Part shown: one piece after another, positions 37,943 to 49,264 of the stretch
Layout: each line of letters begins with the position of its first letter
Position numbering within the stretch: the stretch's first letter is position 1
Source: Rhizobium sp. RU20A
GTDB taxonomy: Bacteria > Pseudomonadota > Alphaproteobacteria > Rhizobiales > Rhizobiaceae
Length of the DNA stretch: 64,000 nucleotides
Direction: 5' to 3'
Assembly: GCF_900155885.1 (NCBI RefSeq)
Contig: NZ_FTMB01000003.1
Coordinates: forward strand, 186,001-250,000
Translations under genes and position numbers: made by a program
Notes under the pieces: generated by a model
The model's database searches: none
The model's input: the letters and a program-made list of their open reading frames with translations, nothing else
Told to the model about the DNA's origin: nothing

Positions 37943-38458
37943 ATGACGACCAGACAGTCCAGTTACACCTACGAGGAAATTCTCAGCTGCGGGCGCGGCG
38001 AGCTGTTTGGTCCGGGCAATGCGCAGTTGCCCCTTCCCCCCATGCTGATGGTTCACCGCATCACGGAGATTTCCGAAACGGGCGGCGCCTTCGACAAGGG
38101 CTTTATCCGTGCCGAGTACGATGTGCGCCCGGACGACTGGTACTTCCCCTGCCACTTCCAGGGAAACCCGATCATGCCCGGCTGCCTCGGCCTTGACGGC
38201 ATGTGGCAGTTGACCGGCTTCTTCCTCGGCTGGCTCGGTGAAGAAGGCCGCGGCATGGCGCTCTCCACCGGCGAGGTGAAGTTCAAGGGCATGGTTCGCC
38301 CGCACACGAAGCTTCTTGAATATGGCATCGATTTCAAGCGCGTCATGCGCGGCCGGCTCGTGCTCGGAACGGCCGATGGCTGGCTGAAGGCCGATGGCGA
38401 GACCATCTATCAGGCCAGCGATCTTCGCGTCGGCCTCTCCAAGGAAAAGACGGCCTGA
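37943..38458 (+). CDS. fabA: 3-hydroxydecanoyl-ACP dehydratase/isomerase
   Basis: A 171-residue hot-dog-fold enzyme that dehydrates 3-hydroxydecanoyl-ACP and isomerises trans-2 to cis-3-decenoyl-ACP, the branch point to unsaturated fatty acids. The catalytic His71 and Asp85 are in [19 protein letters not shown]. Length is normal. It precedes fabB by 65 bases, and the pair forms the classical anaerobic unsaturated fatty-acid route. The shared upstream region with irr holds both promoters. Confidence 0.97.
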   Translation: MTTRQSSYTYEEILSCGRGELFGPGNAQLPLPPMLMVHRITEISETGGAFDKGFIRAEYDVRPDDWYFPCHFQGNPIMPGCLGLDGMWQLTGFFLGWLGEEGRGMALSTGEVKFKGMVRPHTKLLEYGIDFKRVMRGRLVLGTADGWLKADGETIYQASDLRVGLSKEKTA

Positions 38459-38523
38459 CGCCCGCGCCGGCTGAAGCTGCCTGCGGCGCCACCGCCGCTT
38501 CAATGATCAGAAAGGTTCACAAG

Positions 38524-39747
38524 ATGAGACGAGTCGTTGTCACCGGGCTTGGTATTGTCTCCTCGATCGGAAGCGATGCGGCGGAAGTCACGGCGTCGCT
38601 GCGCGAGGCCAAATCCGGCATCACCGCATCGCCTTCCTTTGCCGAATACGGTTTCCGCTGCCAGGTCTGGGGCGCACCGACGCTCGACCCGACCGAGCTT
38701 GTCGATCGCCGCGCCATGCGCTTCCTGTCGCAGGGCGGTGCCTGGAACCATGTGGCCATGAAGCAGGCAATCGCCGATGCCGGTCTCGAGGAGGCCGACT
38801 ACCAGCGCAATCCGCGCGCCGGCATCATCATGGGCTCGGGCGGCCCCTCCACCCGGACCATCATCGAAGCGGCTGAAATCACGCGCAAGAACTTGAGCCC
38901 GAAGCGCATCGGCCCGTTTGCCGTTCCCAAGGCCATGTCGTCCACGGCATCCGCGACGCTGGCCACCTGGTTCCAGATCCATGGCGTCAATTATTCGATC
39001 TCGTCGGCCTGCTCGACCTCGGCGCACTGCATCGGCAATGCGGCGGAGATGATCCAGTGGGGCAAGCAGGACATCATGTTTGCCGGCGGTCACGAGGATC
39101 TCGACTGGTCCATGTCGAACCTTTTCGATGCCATGGGCGCCATGTCCTCCAAGTACAATGACACGCCGTCCGTCGCCTCACGCGCCTACGACGCCAACCG
39201 CGACGGCTTCGTCATCGCCGGCGGCGCTGGCGTGCTGGTGCTGGAAGAGCTGGAGCATGCAAAGGCCCGCGGCGCGAAGATCTATGCCGAACTCGTCGGC
39301 TATGGCGCGACCTCCGACGGCTACGACATGGTGGCCCCCTCGGGCGAAGGCGCGGCGCGCTGCATGCGCCAGGCGCTCGCGACCGTCGATGGCGAGGTCG
39401 ACTACATCAACACGCACGGCACCTCGACACCGGTAGGTGACTCGAAGGAAATCGGCGCGATCCGCGAAGTCTTCGGCGACAAGATCCCGCACATCCAGTC
39501 GACGAAGTCGCTGACGGGCCATTCGCTGGGGGCGGCCGGCGCGCAGGAATCGATCTACGGCCTCCTGATGATGCAAGCGGGCTTCATCGGCGAAAGCGCC
39601 CATATCGAGACGCTGGATCCGGAGTTCGAGGGCGTGCCGATCGTGCGCAGCCGTATCGACAACGCCAAGATCGATACGATCCTCTCCAACTCCTTCGGCT
39701 TCGGCGGCACCAACGCCACGCTCGTCTTCCAGCGCCACACCGGATGA
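38524..39747 (+). CDS. fabB: beta-ketoacyl-ACP synthase I
   Basis: A 407-residue condensing enzyme that elongates cis-3-decenoyl-ACP. The thiolase-fold triad is Cys163 (SSACSTSAH), His in [11 protein letters not shown] and His in [12 protein letters not shown]. The start [10 protein letters not shown] is at 38524; a frame from 38503 adds seven unconserved residues. It is cotranscribed with fabA. A perfect terminator follows, and no fabI comes after it, unlike several related genomes. Confidence 0.97.
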   Translation: MRRVVVTGLGIVSSIGSDAAEVTASLREAKSGITASPSFAEYGFRCQVWGAPTLDPTELVDRRAMRFLSQGGAWNHVAMKQAIADAGLEEADYQRNPRAGIIMGSGGPSTRTIIEAAEITRKNLSPKRIGPFAVPKAMSSTASATLATWFQIHGVNYSISSACSTSAHCIGNAAEMIQWGKQDIMFAGGHEDLDWSMSNLFDAMGAMSSKYNDTPSVASRAYDANRDGFVIAGGAGVLVLEELEHAKARGAKIYAELVGYGATSDGYDMVAPSGEGAARCMRQALATVDGEVDYINTHGTSTPVGDSKEIGAIREVFGDKIPHIQSTKSLTGHSLGAAGAQESIYGLLMMQAGFIGESAHIETLDPEFEGVPIVRSRIDNAKIDTILSNSFGFGGTNATLVFQRHTG

Positions 39748-39790
39748 GGCGCCGTCTGCGGCGCGGACGATGGATCGTGAGCGATACAAT

Positions 39791-39823
39791 GAGAAGGCCG
39801 GCGCATTCGCCGGCCTTTTCATT
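39791..39823 (+). terminator. rho-independent terminator after fabB
   Basis: A perfect 10-bp stem AAGGCCGGCG (39794-39803) / CGCCGGCCTT (39808-39817) with a CATT loop, followed by TTCATTT. It ends the fabA-fabB transcript. Confidence 0.9.
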
Positions 39824-39846
39824 TGGAGATCGGAAAGGGAGAGCGG

Positions 39847-40863
39847 TCAGCGCTTGCCCCAGAGCACCTTGTAGCGGGCGTTGCGGCAGGTCTCGCCCCA
39901 TTCCTTGAAGAGTTCCGGCATCACCGTCTCATAGGTCAGGCCGCGATTGGCAACGAGCATGAGGCGGCCGCCCTGCTTCAGGCTCTTGGCGGCCATGCGG
40001 ATCATGGCGACGCCGAGCGAAGCCTCCGTGGCATGGCCGTCGTGGAAGGGCGGGTTCATGACGATGAGGTCGTAATGATCACGCGGCGCCTCGGCCGTCA
40101 GGTCGCTCCAGTAGAAGCGGGCCGGCATTTTCGGGGCGTTGGCAGCCATGTTGCGGCGCGCCGCTTCCAGCGCCTCGTGATGAGCTTCGAAGAGATCGAT
40201 GCCCTTGGCGCCCGGCGCCGTCTTTGCCAGCATGACGGAGAGATAGCCCCAGCCAGCACCGAAATCGGCGGCGTGGCCAGCAAAATCGGTCGGGAAACGG
40301 CTGGCCAGAAGCTCCGATCCGGCATCGACGCGGTCGTGCGAGAACATGCCGGGCGCCGCCTCGAAGCGGTCTTCCACCATCGCAGCCCTGCCTTCGAAGG
40401 CGGCAAGAAGATCGGAGATGTCTTCTGGCCTCGCGAACCAGAGCACGATCGCATGGTATTTCGGCATGGAATCGGCCGGGATATTCATCTGCAGCAGACG
40501 CTTGCGCAGCGGCTGGATGCCATCCTCCTTGGCGCCGGCCACGACGATCAGGCCGCCGACCTCGGTGCGCTTCAGCGCTTCGGCCAGGCGGTTTTCATTT
40601 TCGCCCTTGTGCTTGCCGAGCAGGATGAGGCTTGCTGCATAGTCGTCGCCCTCGACAACGGGCGTCACCTCGACGCGCGCCGCCTCCAGAGCCCTGTAGA
40701 GCGGGCGTAGCGGCTGCACCGAGGCCATCGTCGCCTCGAAGCCTTCCGGCCGCCGGAAGCCGGCCTCGGCGCCGAGAAACAGCACCTTCTCTTCGGCGGC
40801 GGGCGGAGCCAGCGTTCCGTTTTCAAAAGGGTAAAACAGCGTCTTCAGTGCATCACGGGCCAT
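39847..40863 (-). CDS. class I SAM-dependent methyltransferase (RsmC-like)
   Basis: A 338-residue two-domain methyltransferase. The C-terminal half (about 185-335) has the SAM-binding loop ADFGAGWGYLSV and the catalytic NPPFH motif (VMNPPFHDG), as in 16S rRNA guanine-N2 methyltransferase RsmC. The N-terminal half is the degenerate duplicate domain seen in RsmC/RlmG proteins. It most likely methylates rRNA, but the exact guanosine is not certain. It is convergent with fabB and lies beyond the pnp terminator. Confidence 0.85.
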   Translation of the reverse strand: MARDALKTLFYPFENGTLAPPAAEEKVLFLGAEAGFRRPEGFEATMASVQPLRPLYRALEAARVEVTPVVEGDDYAASLILLGKHKGENENRLAEALKRTEVGGLIVVAGAKEDGIQPLRKRLLQMNIPADSMPKYHAIVLWFARPEDISDLLAAFEGRAAMVEDRFEAAPGMFSHDRVDAGSELLASRFPTDFAGHAADFGAGWGYLSVMLAKTAPGAKGIDLFEAHHEALEAARRNMAANAPKMPARFYWSDLTAEAPRDHYDLIVMNPPFHDGHATEASLGVAMIRMAAKSLKQGGRLMLVANRGLTYETVMPELFKEWGETCRNARYKVLWGKR

Positions 40864-40995
40864 GGTGTCATCCTGGGGGCAGATCGCGCCGTTTGAAGGT
40901 TTCAGACAAACCCATTGCGCGTGTCAAAACAAGAGATGTCGCGCTGATCTGCGACCGCGCGGGAAAGGCATATCGCGTTGGCGCGAGCCTCACGC

Positions 40996-41028
40996 AAAAA
41001 GGCGCGGGACCTCGTAAGGCCCCGCGCC
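40996..41028 (-). terminator. rho-independent terminator after pnp
   Basis: On the minus strand an 8-bp GC-rich stem (41021-41028 with 41001-41008) is followed by TTTTTGCG, 25 bases after the pnp stop. Confidence 0.85.
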
Positions 41029-41052
41029 CGTGATCAAAAGTGGCGCGCCGGC

Positions 41053-43191
41053 TTATTCAGCGGCGTCGTCAGCCTTCTTCTCGCCGACGATTTCCTTGCC
41101 GGTTGCCTGGTCGACGACCTTCATGGAGAGGCGAACCTTGCCACGCTCGTCGAAGCCCATCAGCTTGACCCAGACCTTGTCGCCTTCCTTGATGACGTCG
41201 GTCGTCTTGGAAACGCGCTCCTGGGCGAGCTGCGAGATGTGGACGAGACCGTCGCGCGGGCCGAAGAAATTGACGAAGGCGCCGAAGTCGGCGGTCTTGA
41301 CGACCGTGCCTTCGTAGATCTGGCCGACTTCCGGTTCCGCGACGATGGAGTGGATCCACTTGCGGGCGGCTTCGATTTCTTTCGCGGAAGACGAGGCGAT
41401 CTTGATCGTGCCGTCGTCCTCGATGTTGATCTTGGCGCCGGTCTTTTCGACGATTTCGCGGATGACCTTGCCGCCGGAGCCGATGACTTCGCGGATCTTG
41501 TCGACCGGGATGTTCATGACTTCGATGCGCGGTGCGAATTCGCCGAGCTGCGAGCGGCCCTCGGTGATGGCGTTGGCCATCTCGCCGAGGATGTGCTTGC
41601 GGCCGCCCTGGGCCTGGCCGAGCGCGACCTTCATGATCTCTTCGGTGATACCGGCGATCTTGATGTCCATCTGCAGCGAGGTGATGCCGTCGGCCGTGCC
41701 GGCGACCTTGAAGTCCATGTCGCCGAGGTGGTCTTCGTCACCGAGAATGTCGGAGAGAACGGCAAAGCGCTCGCCTTCGAGGATCAGGCCCATGGCGATA
41801 CCGGCAACCGGCTTTGCGAGCGGAACGCCGGCATCCATGAGCGCCAGCGAGGTGCCGCAGACGGTGGCCATGGAGGACGAGCCGTTCGACTCGGTGATCT
41901 CGGAGACGACGCGCAGCGTGTAGGGGAACTGCTCCGCCGACGGCAGCATCGGGCGGATGGCGCGCCAGGCCAGCTTGCCGTGGCCGATTTCGCGGCGGCC
42001 CGGGGAGCCCATGCGGCCCGTTTCACCGACCGAGTAGGGCGGGAAGTTATAGTGCAGCAGGAAGCGTTCCTTGTACATGCCGGTCAGGCTGTCGACATAC
42101 TGCTCGTCTTCGCCGGTGCCGAGCGTGGCAACGACGATCGCCTGGGTTTCGCCACGCGTGAAGAGGGCAGAACCGTGGGTGCGCGGCAGGATGCCGACTT
42201 CCGAGACGATCGGACGGACCGTTTCGAGGTCGCGGCCGTCGATGCGGCTCTTGGTGTCGAGGATGTTCCAGCGAACGATCTTGGCCTGCAGGTGCTTGAA
42301 GACGGCGCCGATGACTTCGGCGGTGTACTTCGGCTCAACACCTTCCGGGAAGAAGTGGGCCTTGACCTTGGCCTTGACGGCGTCGACGGCGGCGTAGCGC
42401 TCTGCCTTCTGCGTGTTCTTGTAGGCGGCGCGCAGCTCGGCTTCGAAATGCTGGAGCATCTCGCCTTCGAGAGCGGAATGATCTTCCGGCTCGAATTCGC
42501 GCGGCTCCTTGGCAGCCACTTCGGCGAGCTTGATGATCGCGTCGATCACCGGCTGGAAGCCCTTATGGCCGAACATGACGGCGCCGAGCATGGTGTCTTC
42601 GTTCAGTTCCTTGGCTTCGGACTCGACCATCAGCACGGCGTCCTGCGTGCCGGCGACGACGAGGTCGAGGGCCGACTCGTTCATCTCGTCGAGATGCGGG
42701 TTCAGCACGTATTCGCCGTTGATGTAACCAACGCGAGCGCCGCCGACGGGGCCCATGAAGGGGACGCCGGAGAGCGTCAGCGCTGCCGAGGCGGCAACCA
42801 TCGACAGGACGTCCGGATCGTTTTCAAGGTCGTGCTGGACAACGGTGACGACGACCTGGGTGTCGTTCTTGTAGCCTTCCGGGAAAAGTGGGCGGATGGG
42901 GCGGTCGATGAGGCGGGAAACCAGCGTTTCCTTTTCCGACGGACGTCCTTCGCGCTTGAAGTAGCCACCCGGGATCTTGCCGGCGGCGTAGGTCTTTTCC
43001 TGGTAGTTGACGGTCAGCGGGAAGAAATCCTGGCCCGGCTTCGGCGCCTTGGCGGATACGACGGTCGCCAGAACGACGGTCTCGCCGTAGGTGGCGAGAA
43101 CGGCGCCGTCAGCCTGGCGCGCGATCTTGCCGGTTTCCAGCTTGAGCGGGCGGCCTGCCCACTCGATTTCTACCGTATGGGTTTCGAACAT
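41053..43191 (-). CDS. pnp: polyribonucleotide nucleotidyltransferase
   Basis: A 712-residue phosphorolytic 3'-5' exoribonuclease, a trimer in the RNA degradosome. Two RNase PH domains (about 10-225 and 320-545) flank an alpha-helical linker, followed by KH (about 555-615) and S1 (about 620-690) domains. FEDPGGAG-like folds are seen in [20 protein letters not shown]. The acidic tail is short. The start follows GAAGGACA. It is downstream of rpsO, separated by a hairpin, as in E. coli, where RNase III cuts there and PNPase limits its own mRNA. Confidence 0.98.
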   Translation of the reverse strand: MFETHTVEIEWAGRPLKLETGKIARQADGAVLATYGETVVLATVVSAKAPKPGQDFFPLTVNYQEKTYAAGKIPGGYFKREGRPSEKETLVSRLIDRPIRPLFPEGYKNDTQVVVTVVQHDLENDPDVLSMVAASAALTLSGVPFMGPVGGARVGYINGEYVLNPHLDEMNESALDLVVAGTQDAVLMVESEAKELNEDTMLGAVMFGHKGFQPVIDAIIKLAEVAAKEPREFEPEDHSALEGEMLQHFEAELRAAYKNTQKAERYAAVDAVKAKVKAHFFPEGVEPKYTAEVIGAVFKHLQAKIVRWNILDTKSRIDGRDLETVRPIVSEVGILPRTHGSALFTRGETQAIVVATLGTGEDEQYVDSLTGMYKERFLLHYNFPPYSVGETGRMGSPGRREIGHGKLAWRAIRPMLPSAEQFPYTLRVVSEITESNGSSSMATVCGTSLALMDAGVPLAKPVAGIAMGLILEGERFAVLSDILGDEDHLGDMDFKVAGTADGITSLQMDIKIAGITEEIMKVALGQAQGGRKHILGEMANAITEGRSQLGEFAPRIEVMNIPVDKIREVIGSGGKVIREIVEKTGAKINIEDDGTIKIASSSAKEIEAARKWIHSIVAEPEVGQIYEGTVVKTADFGAFVNFFGPRDGLVHISQLAQERVSKTTDVIKEGDKVWVKLMGFDERGKVRLSMKVVDQATGKEIVGEKKADDAAE

Positions 43192-43538
43192 GTCTTGTCC
43201 TTCGTAGCGGGCCTAGCCGGCGCGCAGGTCTTGCGCTTGTCCGACAGGCCCCTGTCGATGACGCATCACGGGCAAGACAGCGGGGCGCTTGCGGGGAAGT
43301 CTCCCCTCGCGGCATCCTTTGTCGGTCCCGGGCGGGGATGCGGGCGGGTAAGCGTCCTGCAATCCTGCCCCATGACGGGTCATCCGTTGGTCCGCAGCAC
43401 CGGCCCATCCGGTCTGCTGGGTCCGCCCGCCCGCACCCTTGGAGGGCATCGGAGAGCAGAGGGCGAGCGCGGGAATGTCGCGCTCAGAAATGAAAGCCGG
43501 CGGGGAAGCCTCAAGGGGCCACCCCGCCGGAAGGAAGC
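43192..43538 (-). promoter_or_regulatory. rpsO-pnp intergenic region / pnp leader
   Basis: A 347-base gap without a gene. At 43497-43530 an inverted repeat CCGGCGGGG / CCCCGCCGG (9 bp, 16-base loop), followed on the minus strand by CTTTCATTT, ends or processes the rpsO transcript. The rest is GC-rich pnp leader with several short hairpins; I could not define a promoter in it. Confidence 0.6.
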
Positions 43539-43808
43539 TTAGCGACGGATGCCGAGCGAAGCGATGAGCTTCGTGTAACGGTCATCGTCCTTCTTCTTCA
43601 GGTAGTCGAGAAGCGAACGGCGGCTGGACACCAGCGCCAGGAGACCCCGGCGGGAATGGTTGTCCTTCTTGTGGCCCTTGAAGTGCTCCGTCAGGTTGTT
43701 GATGCGCTCCGTGAGGATGGCAACCTGGACTTCCGGGGAACCGGTGTCGCCTTCCGACGTGGCATATTCCTTGATGAGAGCGGCCTTGCGTTCTGCAGTG
43801 ATCGACAT
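43539..43808 (-). CDS. rpsO: 30S ribosomal protein S15
   Basis: An 89-residue primary-binding protein of the small subunit. [35 protein letters not shown] and [19 protein letters not shown] are diagnostic. The start at 43808 follows AAAGGAC; a frame reaching 43901 has no homology. It is followed by pnp after a hairpin. Confidence 0.98.
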   Translation of the reverse strand: MSITAERKAALIKEYATSEGDTGSPEVQVAILTERINNLTEHFKGHKKDNHSRRGLLALVSSRRSLLDYLKKKDDDRYTKLIASLGIRR

Positions 43809-44007
43809 CGTGTGTCCTTTCGATTTCGAGGAGTTTGGGTCGCCAGCAGCCGGGATGTCGTCCAGCAGCGGCCGTGAGGCAAAAGGTTCAGGGAACCTCA
43901 AGCTGGCGGTGCCTATAGACCATTCGCAGGCAAAAGGAAAGAGCGGCGGATTGGACGCGAGTGAGCCGATCGACGGACCCTGCGCCCGGGACGAAACGGC
44001 TCCCGCG

Positions 44008-44733
44008 TCAGCCCGGGCTCGGGCGGGGCTTCATCGGCGCGGACTTGAAGTCGGAAGGCTGGGCGCCGACGTCCGGCCTCTGCTCCGGCTCGGGTTCGGC
44101 GGTGATGTGGACCGGTGCCTTTCCCGCCGGGAGGCCCGGTGCACAATCCAGATAGGACGCGAAGACCCAGCCCGACAGGCCACCCGGTACGTCCACGTTC
44201 ATCCAGAGCTTGCCACGGTCCATGCGCTGCGAGACAGGCGTGACCTTCACGCCGTTTTCGAGCGTGGCGACAATGTCCCCGTTCGGCCGGCTGCGGACGT
44301 TGAGCGGGGTGCTTGAAGGATCTGCGACCAGGCAGGTGTCGGGCAAAGCCGCCGCGTCTGCTGCGAACGCGGCGTCCGCCGTTATGTGCACCGGCGCTTT
44401 CCCCGCCGGAGTGCCCGAGGCGCAATCCAGGTAGGATGCGAAGACCCAGCCCGTCAAACCACCTGGTACCTCCACCCTCATCCAGAGCTTGCCGCGATCC
44501 ATGCGCTGCGAAAACGGCAACACTCTCACCCCGTTGTCGAGCGTGGCGACAATGTCACCGTTCGGTCGGCTACGGACGTTGAGCGGGGTTCCCGAGGGAT
44601 CGGCGACCAGGCAAACCGCGTCAGACGCTGCCATTCCAGACGCCGGGGCAGCCAACCATGCGGTGGTCAATGTTGCGGCCAGCCGGAGCGCAATGCCCAC
44701 AGACACTGGATAGAAACAGGAAAACCACCTCAT
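44008..44733 (-). CDS. exported protein with two tandem SH3b domains
   Basis: A 241-residue exported protein. An N-terminal signal peptide or anchor ends near residue 36 (PASGMAA). Two bacterial SH3 domains follow at about 38-105 and 131-198, each with [25 protein letters not shown] and [11 protein letters not shown]. The DNA copies are closely similar with a 279-base (93-residue) period. The tail is proline-rich. SH3b domains usually bind cell-wall peptides. It lies between rpsO and truB on the same strand but looks like an insertion into that cluster. Confidence 0.85.
   Translation of the reverse strand: MRWFSCFYPVSVGIALRLAATLTTAWLAAPASGMAASDAVCLVADPSGTPLNVRSRPNGDIVATLDNGVRVLPFSQRMDRGKLWMRVEVPGGLTGWVFASYLDCASGTPAGKAPVHITADAAFAADAAALPDTCLVADPSSTPLNVRSRPNGDIVATLENGVKVTPVSQRMDRGKLWMNVDVPGGLSGWVFASYLDCAPGLPAGKAPVHITAEPEPEQRPDVGAQPSDFKSAPMKPRPSPG
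44103..44619 (-). repeat. intragenic tandem duplication of an SH3b unit
   Basis: Two units with a 279-base offset. An identical run of 20 bases occurs at 44258-44277 and 44537-44556, with long runs of high identity around it. The third-position similarity suggests a fairly recent duplication or gene conversion. Confidence 0.75.
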
Positions 44734-44811
44734 CAGCCTTCACTCCGCCGGTCGGCTCTCCGCACAGGATGCAACGGCAAAAGGCCCAATGCAACACGTC
44801 TGCGCCAGGCC

Positions 44812-45747
44812 TCAACTGCCCGCAAAAACGCGTTTCGGCCGAAACTCTCCCTCGGCGATCTCGCCGATGGCGACCAGCTTGCCGCGGGCCGTCGCATAGG
44901 CTTCCGGCTCGCTTGCCGGCGCATCGCGGCCGCGCAGGATGATGGGATTGCCCATGCGCAGGCGGTGGGCCTGGTCGTCGTTGACGGCGAGGTGGGGCAG
45001 GTCCGACAGGGCCTCGCCCGTGTCGATGAGGTATTCATCGAGGGCTGCGAGCCGCTCGGCGTCATCCTCGATCTTTTCCAGCGCGACGAGATCGGACAGC
45101 GGGACCATGTCCTCCTCGCCGAAGGGGGCGACGAAGGTGCGGCGCAGCGACGCGATATGGCCGTAGCAGCCGAGGTCGCGACCCATGTCGCGGGCGATCG
45201 AGCGAACATAGGTGCCCTTGCCGCATTCGATCTCGAAATGGGCAAGGTTCGGCGCCGCCCCGATCAGCGTCAGGCGGTGGACCTCCACCTCGCGGGCGGG
45301 AATGTCCACGGTCTCGCCTTCGCGGGCGAGGTCATAGGCGCGCTCGCCGTCGATCTTGATGGCGGAGAACTGCGGGGGAACCTGGCTGATGACGCCGGTA
45401 TAGCGCGGCAGGAGGGCACGGATCGCCTCTTCCGTCGGGCGGTTGGCGGAGCTTTCCGTGACCGAACCTTCGAGATCGTCCGTCGAGCGCTCCTCGCCCC
45501 AGGCGACGGCGAATTCATAGACCTTGCGGCCATCCATGACATAGGGAACCGTCTTGGTGGCATCGCCGAGCGCGATCGGCAGCATGCCGGAGGCGAGCGG
45601 ATCAAGCGTGCCGGCGTGGCCGGCCTTCTGGGCCTTGAAGAGCCACTTGATCTTGGAGACGGCTTCGGTGGAGCCGTAGTCGAGGGGCTTGTCGAGGATC
45701 AGCCAACCGGAAATCGGCCGGCCCTTCGGCTTGCGGGGCTTGGACAT
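44812..45747 (-). CDS. truB: tRNA pseudouridine(55) synthase TruB
   Basis: A 311-residue enzyme making pseudouridine 55 in the T-loop of tRNAs. The catalytic Asp49 is in [20 protein letters not shown]. The [25 protein letters not shown] and [15 protein letters not shown] blocks are typical. Length is normal, and the C-terminal PUA-like part is short. It is 52 bases after rbfA in the conserved rbfA-truB order. Confidence 0.97.
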   Translation of the reverse strand: MSKPRKPKGRPISGWLILDKPLDYGSTEAVSKIKWLFKAQKAGHAGTLDPLASGMLPIALGDATKTVPYVMDGRKVYEFAVAWGEERSTDDLEGSVTESSANRPTEEAIRALLPRYTGVISQVPPQFSAIKIDGERAYDLAREGETVDIPAREVEVHRLTLIGAAPNLAHFEIECGKGTYVRSIARDMGRDLGCYGHIASLRRTFVAPFGEEDMVPLSDLVALEKIEDDAERLAALDEYLIDTGEALSDLPHLAVNDDQAHRLRMGNPIILRGRDAPASEPEAYATARGKLVAIGEIAEGEFRPKRVFAGS

Positions 45748-45799
45748 TCGTGTCTCTCGTTGATGATGGTTCTCGGCAGTCGCGGGCAGGAACCCAGCC

Positions 45800-46210
45800 T
45801 TACGCCTTGTCTTCGTCGTCGGTGTGGTCGAGGTCGCGGGCCACTTCGGGCGAGCGCAGCAGCTCGTCGATCTTCTGGTAATTGTCGAAGCTCGTATCGT
45901 CGCGGAAGCGCAGGTCCGGCATGTATTTCATCTGCCGCAGTTGCGGGCCAAGGCGGCCGCGGATGAATTTCGCATTGCGGTTCAGCGCCTCGATCACCTT
46001 CTCATGGTCCTTGACGCCGAGCGGCGAGACGAAGGCGGTCGCATGCTTGAGGTCCGGCGACATGCGCACTTCGGAAATGGCGATCACCGTCGTCTCGATG
46101 ACGGAATCGCGCACCTCGCCGCGCTGGAGGACCTGGGTAATGGCGGCGCGCACCTGTTCGGCGACGCGCAGCATGCGCTGGGAGGGCGCGGAGGATGTGG
46201 CTTTGCTCAT
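45800..46210 (-). CDS. rbfA: 30S ribosome-binding factor A
   Basis: A 136-residue maturation factor of the 30S subunit (16S rRNA 5' end). The KH-like fold is visible in [38 protein letters not shown] and [19 protein letters not shown]. The ATG at 46210 follows GGAAGAAGAG; a TTG four codons earlier is unlikely. It lies between infB and truB, separated from infB by a hairpin. Confidence 0.96.
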   Translation of the reverse strand: MSKATSSAPSQRMLRVAEQVRAAITQVLQRGEVRDSVIETTVIAISEVRMSPDLKHATAFVSPLGVKDHEKVIEALNRNAKFIRGRLGPQLRQMKYMPDLRFRDDTSFDNYQKIDELLRSPEVARDLDHTDDEDKA

Positions 46211-46343
46211 CTCTTCTTCCAATTCGCGGCCGCAATAAGGGCGCGCAACCTGTCTTGACTTAAGGAAATGTCATGGAGCCTGCATCGCAGGCGTGCACGG
46301 CGCGCTCATCACGCGATCCGGACACCATCATGAAAACGAACGA

Positions 46344-46362
46344 CCGGCGGCAAAGCCGCCGG
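46344..46362 (-). terminator. hairpin between infB and rbfA
   Basis: An 8-bp inverted repeat CCGGCGGC / GCCGCCGG with a 3-base loop, followed on the minus strand by TCGTTCGTTTTC. It is a weak terminator or processing site. Confidence 0.5.
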
Positions 46363-46442
46363 CGCGTCCGCCGTCTCTGGTATCACGGCATGCTGCCGGC
46401 CGGTATTGGACCGTTCCGGCTGCAGCCGCTTGCGTGACGATC

Positions 46443-49160
46443 TCAGAGCGTGCGCGTGATGTGTTCGACGCGGAAGCACTCGATCGTATCGCCGGCGCGG
46501 ATGTCTTCGTAGTTCTCGAAGGCCATCCCGCATTCCTGGCCCATCGGCACTTCGGAGACTTCGTCCTTGAAGCGCTTGAGGGTCTTGAGCTTGCCTTCGT
46601 GGATGACGACGTTGTCGCGCACCAGGCGTACGCCTGCACCACGCTCGACCTTGCCTTCGATGACGCGGCAACCCGCGACCTTGCCGACCTTCGTGATGTT
46701 GAACACCTCGAGGATCTCGGCATTGCCGAGGAAGGTTTCGCGCCGCTCGGGCGACAGCAGGCCGGACATCGCCGCCTTCACGTCATCCACCAGATCGTAG
46801 ATGATGTTGTAGTAGCGGATCTCGATGCCGCCACGCTCGGAAGCGGTGCGGGCCTGCGCGTTCGCACGCACGTTGAAGCCGATGATCGCGGCGTCGGAAG
46901 CCTCGGCGAGCGAGATATCCGATTCCGTGATGGCCCCGGCGCCCGAATGGACGATGCGGGCCTTGACCTCGTCGGTGCCGAGCTTGTCGAGGGCCGCGAC
47001 GATCGCTTCCACCGAGCCCTGTACGTCGGCCTTGATGACCAGCGGGAACTCCTTGAAACCGGTGTTCTGGAGCTGGCTCATCATCTGTTCCAGCGAACCG
47101 CGCTGACCCGACTGGCGGGCAACCGCCTTGTCGCGAGCCAGGCGCTGGCGGTACTCGGAGATCTCGCGGGCGCGGCTTTCATTTTCGACGACAGCGAACT
47201 TGTCACCGGCTGCCGGCGTACCGGACAGGCCGAGGATTTCGACCGGCATGGCGGGGCCCGCTTCCTTGACGTGCTCGCCCTTGTCGTTGACGAGGGCGCG
47301 CACACGGCCCCACTGGTCGCCGGCAACGATGATCTGGCCGGGCTTCAGCGTACCCTTCTGGATCAGGACGGTGGCGACGGAGCCACGACCGCGATCGAGC
47401 TGGGCTTCGATGACGGTCCCTTCGGCAGTACGGGTCGGGTCGGCCTTGAGGTCGAGGATTTCGGCCTGCAGAAGCACAGCTTCGAGCAGCTTGTCGAGGT
47501 TGACCTTGTTCTTGGCCGACACTTCGACGTCGAGCACTTCACCGCCGAGCGATTCCACGAAGACTTCGTGCTGCAGCAGCTGCTGGCGTACCTTGTCCGG
47601 GTTTGCCTCGTGCTTGTCGATCTTGTTGATCGCCACGATGATCGGCACACCGGCCGCCTTGGCGTGGTTGATGGACTCGATCGTCTGCGGCATCACGCTG
47701 TCATCGGCCGCGACGACGAGGATCGCAATGTCCGTCGCCTGCGCACCACGGGCACGCATCGCTGTAAACGCGGCGTGACCGGGCGTGTCGATGAAGGTGA
47801 TCTTCTGCCCGTTCTGCTCGACCTGGTAGGCCCCGATGTGCTGGGTGATGCCACCGGCTTCGCCCGAGACGACCGAGGTCTTGCGGATGGCGTCGAGCAG
47901 CGAGGTCTTGCCGTGGTCGACGTGACCCATGATGGTCACGACCGGCGGACGGGATACCAGTTCGCCTTCGTCGTCCTTGATATTGAAGATGCCTTCTTCA
48001 ACGTCGGATTCGGAGACGCGCTTGACGGTGTGGCCGAATTCGGTCGCGATGATTTCGGCCAGGTCGGCGTCGATGACGTCGCCCGGCTTCATCATCTGGC
48101 CTTCCTTCATCAGGTACTTGATGACGTCAACGGCCCGTTCGGACATGCGCTGCGCCAGTTCCTGAATGGTGATGGTCTCCGGCAGAATGACTTCGCGCAT
48201 GACCTTTTCGCGCGTTTCCTGCATCTGGCTGCGGCGGAACTTCTCCTGGCGGCGACGGGCAGCGGCCAGCGAACGACCACGCGAGGAGTTCTCGTCGTCC
48301 AGCGCGGCCGTCAGCGTCAGCTTGCCCTGGCGGCGACCTTCGTCGGTCTTCGGACGCACCGGCGCCTTGGCAGGCTCGGGACGCACGACCTTGCCGCGGA
48401 AAGCCGTTGCCGGACCCTTGCGCTCGTCATCCTGCTCCACATCGACCTTGCGGCCGCGCACAGGCGCACCCGGCACCGGCGCGGGGTCGGCGGGGGTTGC
48501 GACACGCGGGGCCGGACGGCCAGCGGCGTCGGGGCGGCGGGCACCGGCAGCGGCGGAACGCGGCTGCACGGCGGGCGTCGGAGCGGCCGCAGCGGGCTCT
48601 TCCTCGGCGACCGGCTCGGGCTCGACGACCTTCGGACGCGCAGCTTCTTCGGCGGCACGCTTTGCAGCTTCTTCCGCCTCGCGAACGCGGCGCTCTTCCT
48701 CTTCGCGGGCGCGGCGGGCTTCCTCGATGGCACGCAGGCGTGCATCTTCGGCGTCGCGGATCTGCGCTTCGGCAAGGGCCCGGCGGCGGGCGTCGACTTC
48801 TTCCGGCGACAACTGGTTCAGCACGACGCCGACACGCGGACGCGGCGGCGGAGCTTCCTCGCGGCGGTCCTGCGGCTGCTGGCGCACGGGGTGCTGCGGA
48901 CGCGCCGGCTGCTGGGGCTGCTGCGCGGCGGGCCGCGGCTGCTCGACCGGGCGAGCGGGCGCTGCAGCAACGGGCGTGATCGGCTTTTCGTCTTCCGGGC
49001 GGTTCAAGCGCGGGCGCTTGCGTGTCTCGACCACGACAGCCTTGGTCCGGCCGCGGCCCATATCCTGGCGCACCGTCCCCTGCTGTACCCCGGACGGCTT
49101 CAGCGTCAGCGTCTTCTTGCCAGCCATGCCGAGGGTCTTGTCGTCTTTGTTATCCGTCAT
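46443..49160 (-). CDS. infB: translation initiation factor IF-2
   Basis: A 905-residue GTPase that brings fMet-tRNA to the 30S subunit. The N-terminal third (about 1-330) is a long disordered region rich in Arg, Pro, Ala and Glu (extended coiled coil around [12 protein letters not shown]). The conserved IF2_N motif follows. The GTPase domain has G1 [12 protein letters not shown] near residue 412, DTPGHAAF and NKID. C-terminal beta-barrel domains follow. It is part of the nusA-ylxR-infB run. Confidence 0.98.
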   Translation of the reverse strand: MTDNKDDKTLGMAGKKTLTLKPSGVQQGTVRQDMGRGRTKAVVVETRKRPRLNRPEDEKPITPVAAAPARPVEQPRPAAQQPQQPARPQHPVRQQPQDRREEAPPPRPRVGVVLNQLSPEEVDARRRALAEAQIRDAEDARLRAIEEARRAREEEERRVREAEEAAKRAAEEAARPKVVEPEPVAEEEPAAAAPTPAVQPRSAAAGARRPDAAGRPAPRVATPADPAPVPGAPVRGRKVDVEQDDERKGPATAFRGKVVRPEPAKAPVRPKTDEGRRQGKLTLTAALDDENSSRGRSLAAARRRQEKFRRSQMQETREKVMREVILPETITIQELAQRMSERAVDVIKYLMKEGQMMKPGDVIDADLAEIIATEFGHTVKRVSESDVEEGIFNIKDDEGELVSRPPVVTIMGHVDHGKTSLLDAIRKTSVVSGEAGGITQHIGAYQVEQNGQKITFIDTPGHAAFTAMRARGAQATDIAILVVAADDSVMPQTIESINHAKAAGVPIIVAINKIDKHEANPDKVRQQLLQHEVFVESLGGEVLDVEVSAKNKVNLDKLLEAVLLQAEILDLKADPTRTAEGTVIEAQLDRGRGSVATVLIQKGTLKPGQIIVAGDQWGRVRALVNDKGEHVKEAGPAMPVEILGLSGTPAAGDKFAVVENESRAREISEYRQRLARDKAVARQSGQRGSLEQMMSQLQNTGFKEFPLVIKADVQGSVEAIVAALDKLGTDEVKARIVHSGAGAITESDISLAEASDAAIIGFNVRANAQARTASERGGIEIRYYNIIYDLVDDVKAAMSGLLSPERRETFLGNAEILEVFNITKVGKVAGCRVIEGKVERGAGVRLVRDNVVIHEGKLKTLKRFKDEVSEVPMGQECGMAFENYEDIRAGDTIECFRVEHITRTL

Positions 49161-49264
49161 TCCGTTCCGTTCCTAGCGATCAGGCCCGGCCACGTCTGAC
49201 CGATCCTGTCATGAATTCCTGTGCTCAATGGCGCGAATTTCCGGCATTGCGCCGGTGACCCACG

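Noticed and set aside
40978-43542. Long plus-strand open frame antisense to pnp
   Set aside because: Shadow of pnp codon usage; its translation is an Asp/Val/Arg-rich pattern without a recognisable fold.
46293-49199. Long plus-strand open frame antisense to infB
   Set aside because: Same reason: it mirrors infB, and no signal supports expression.
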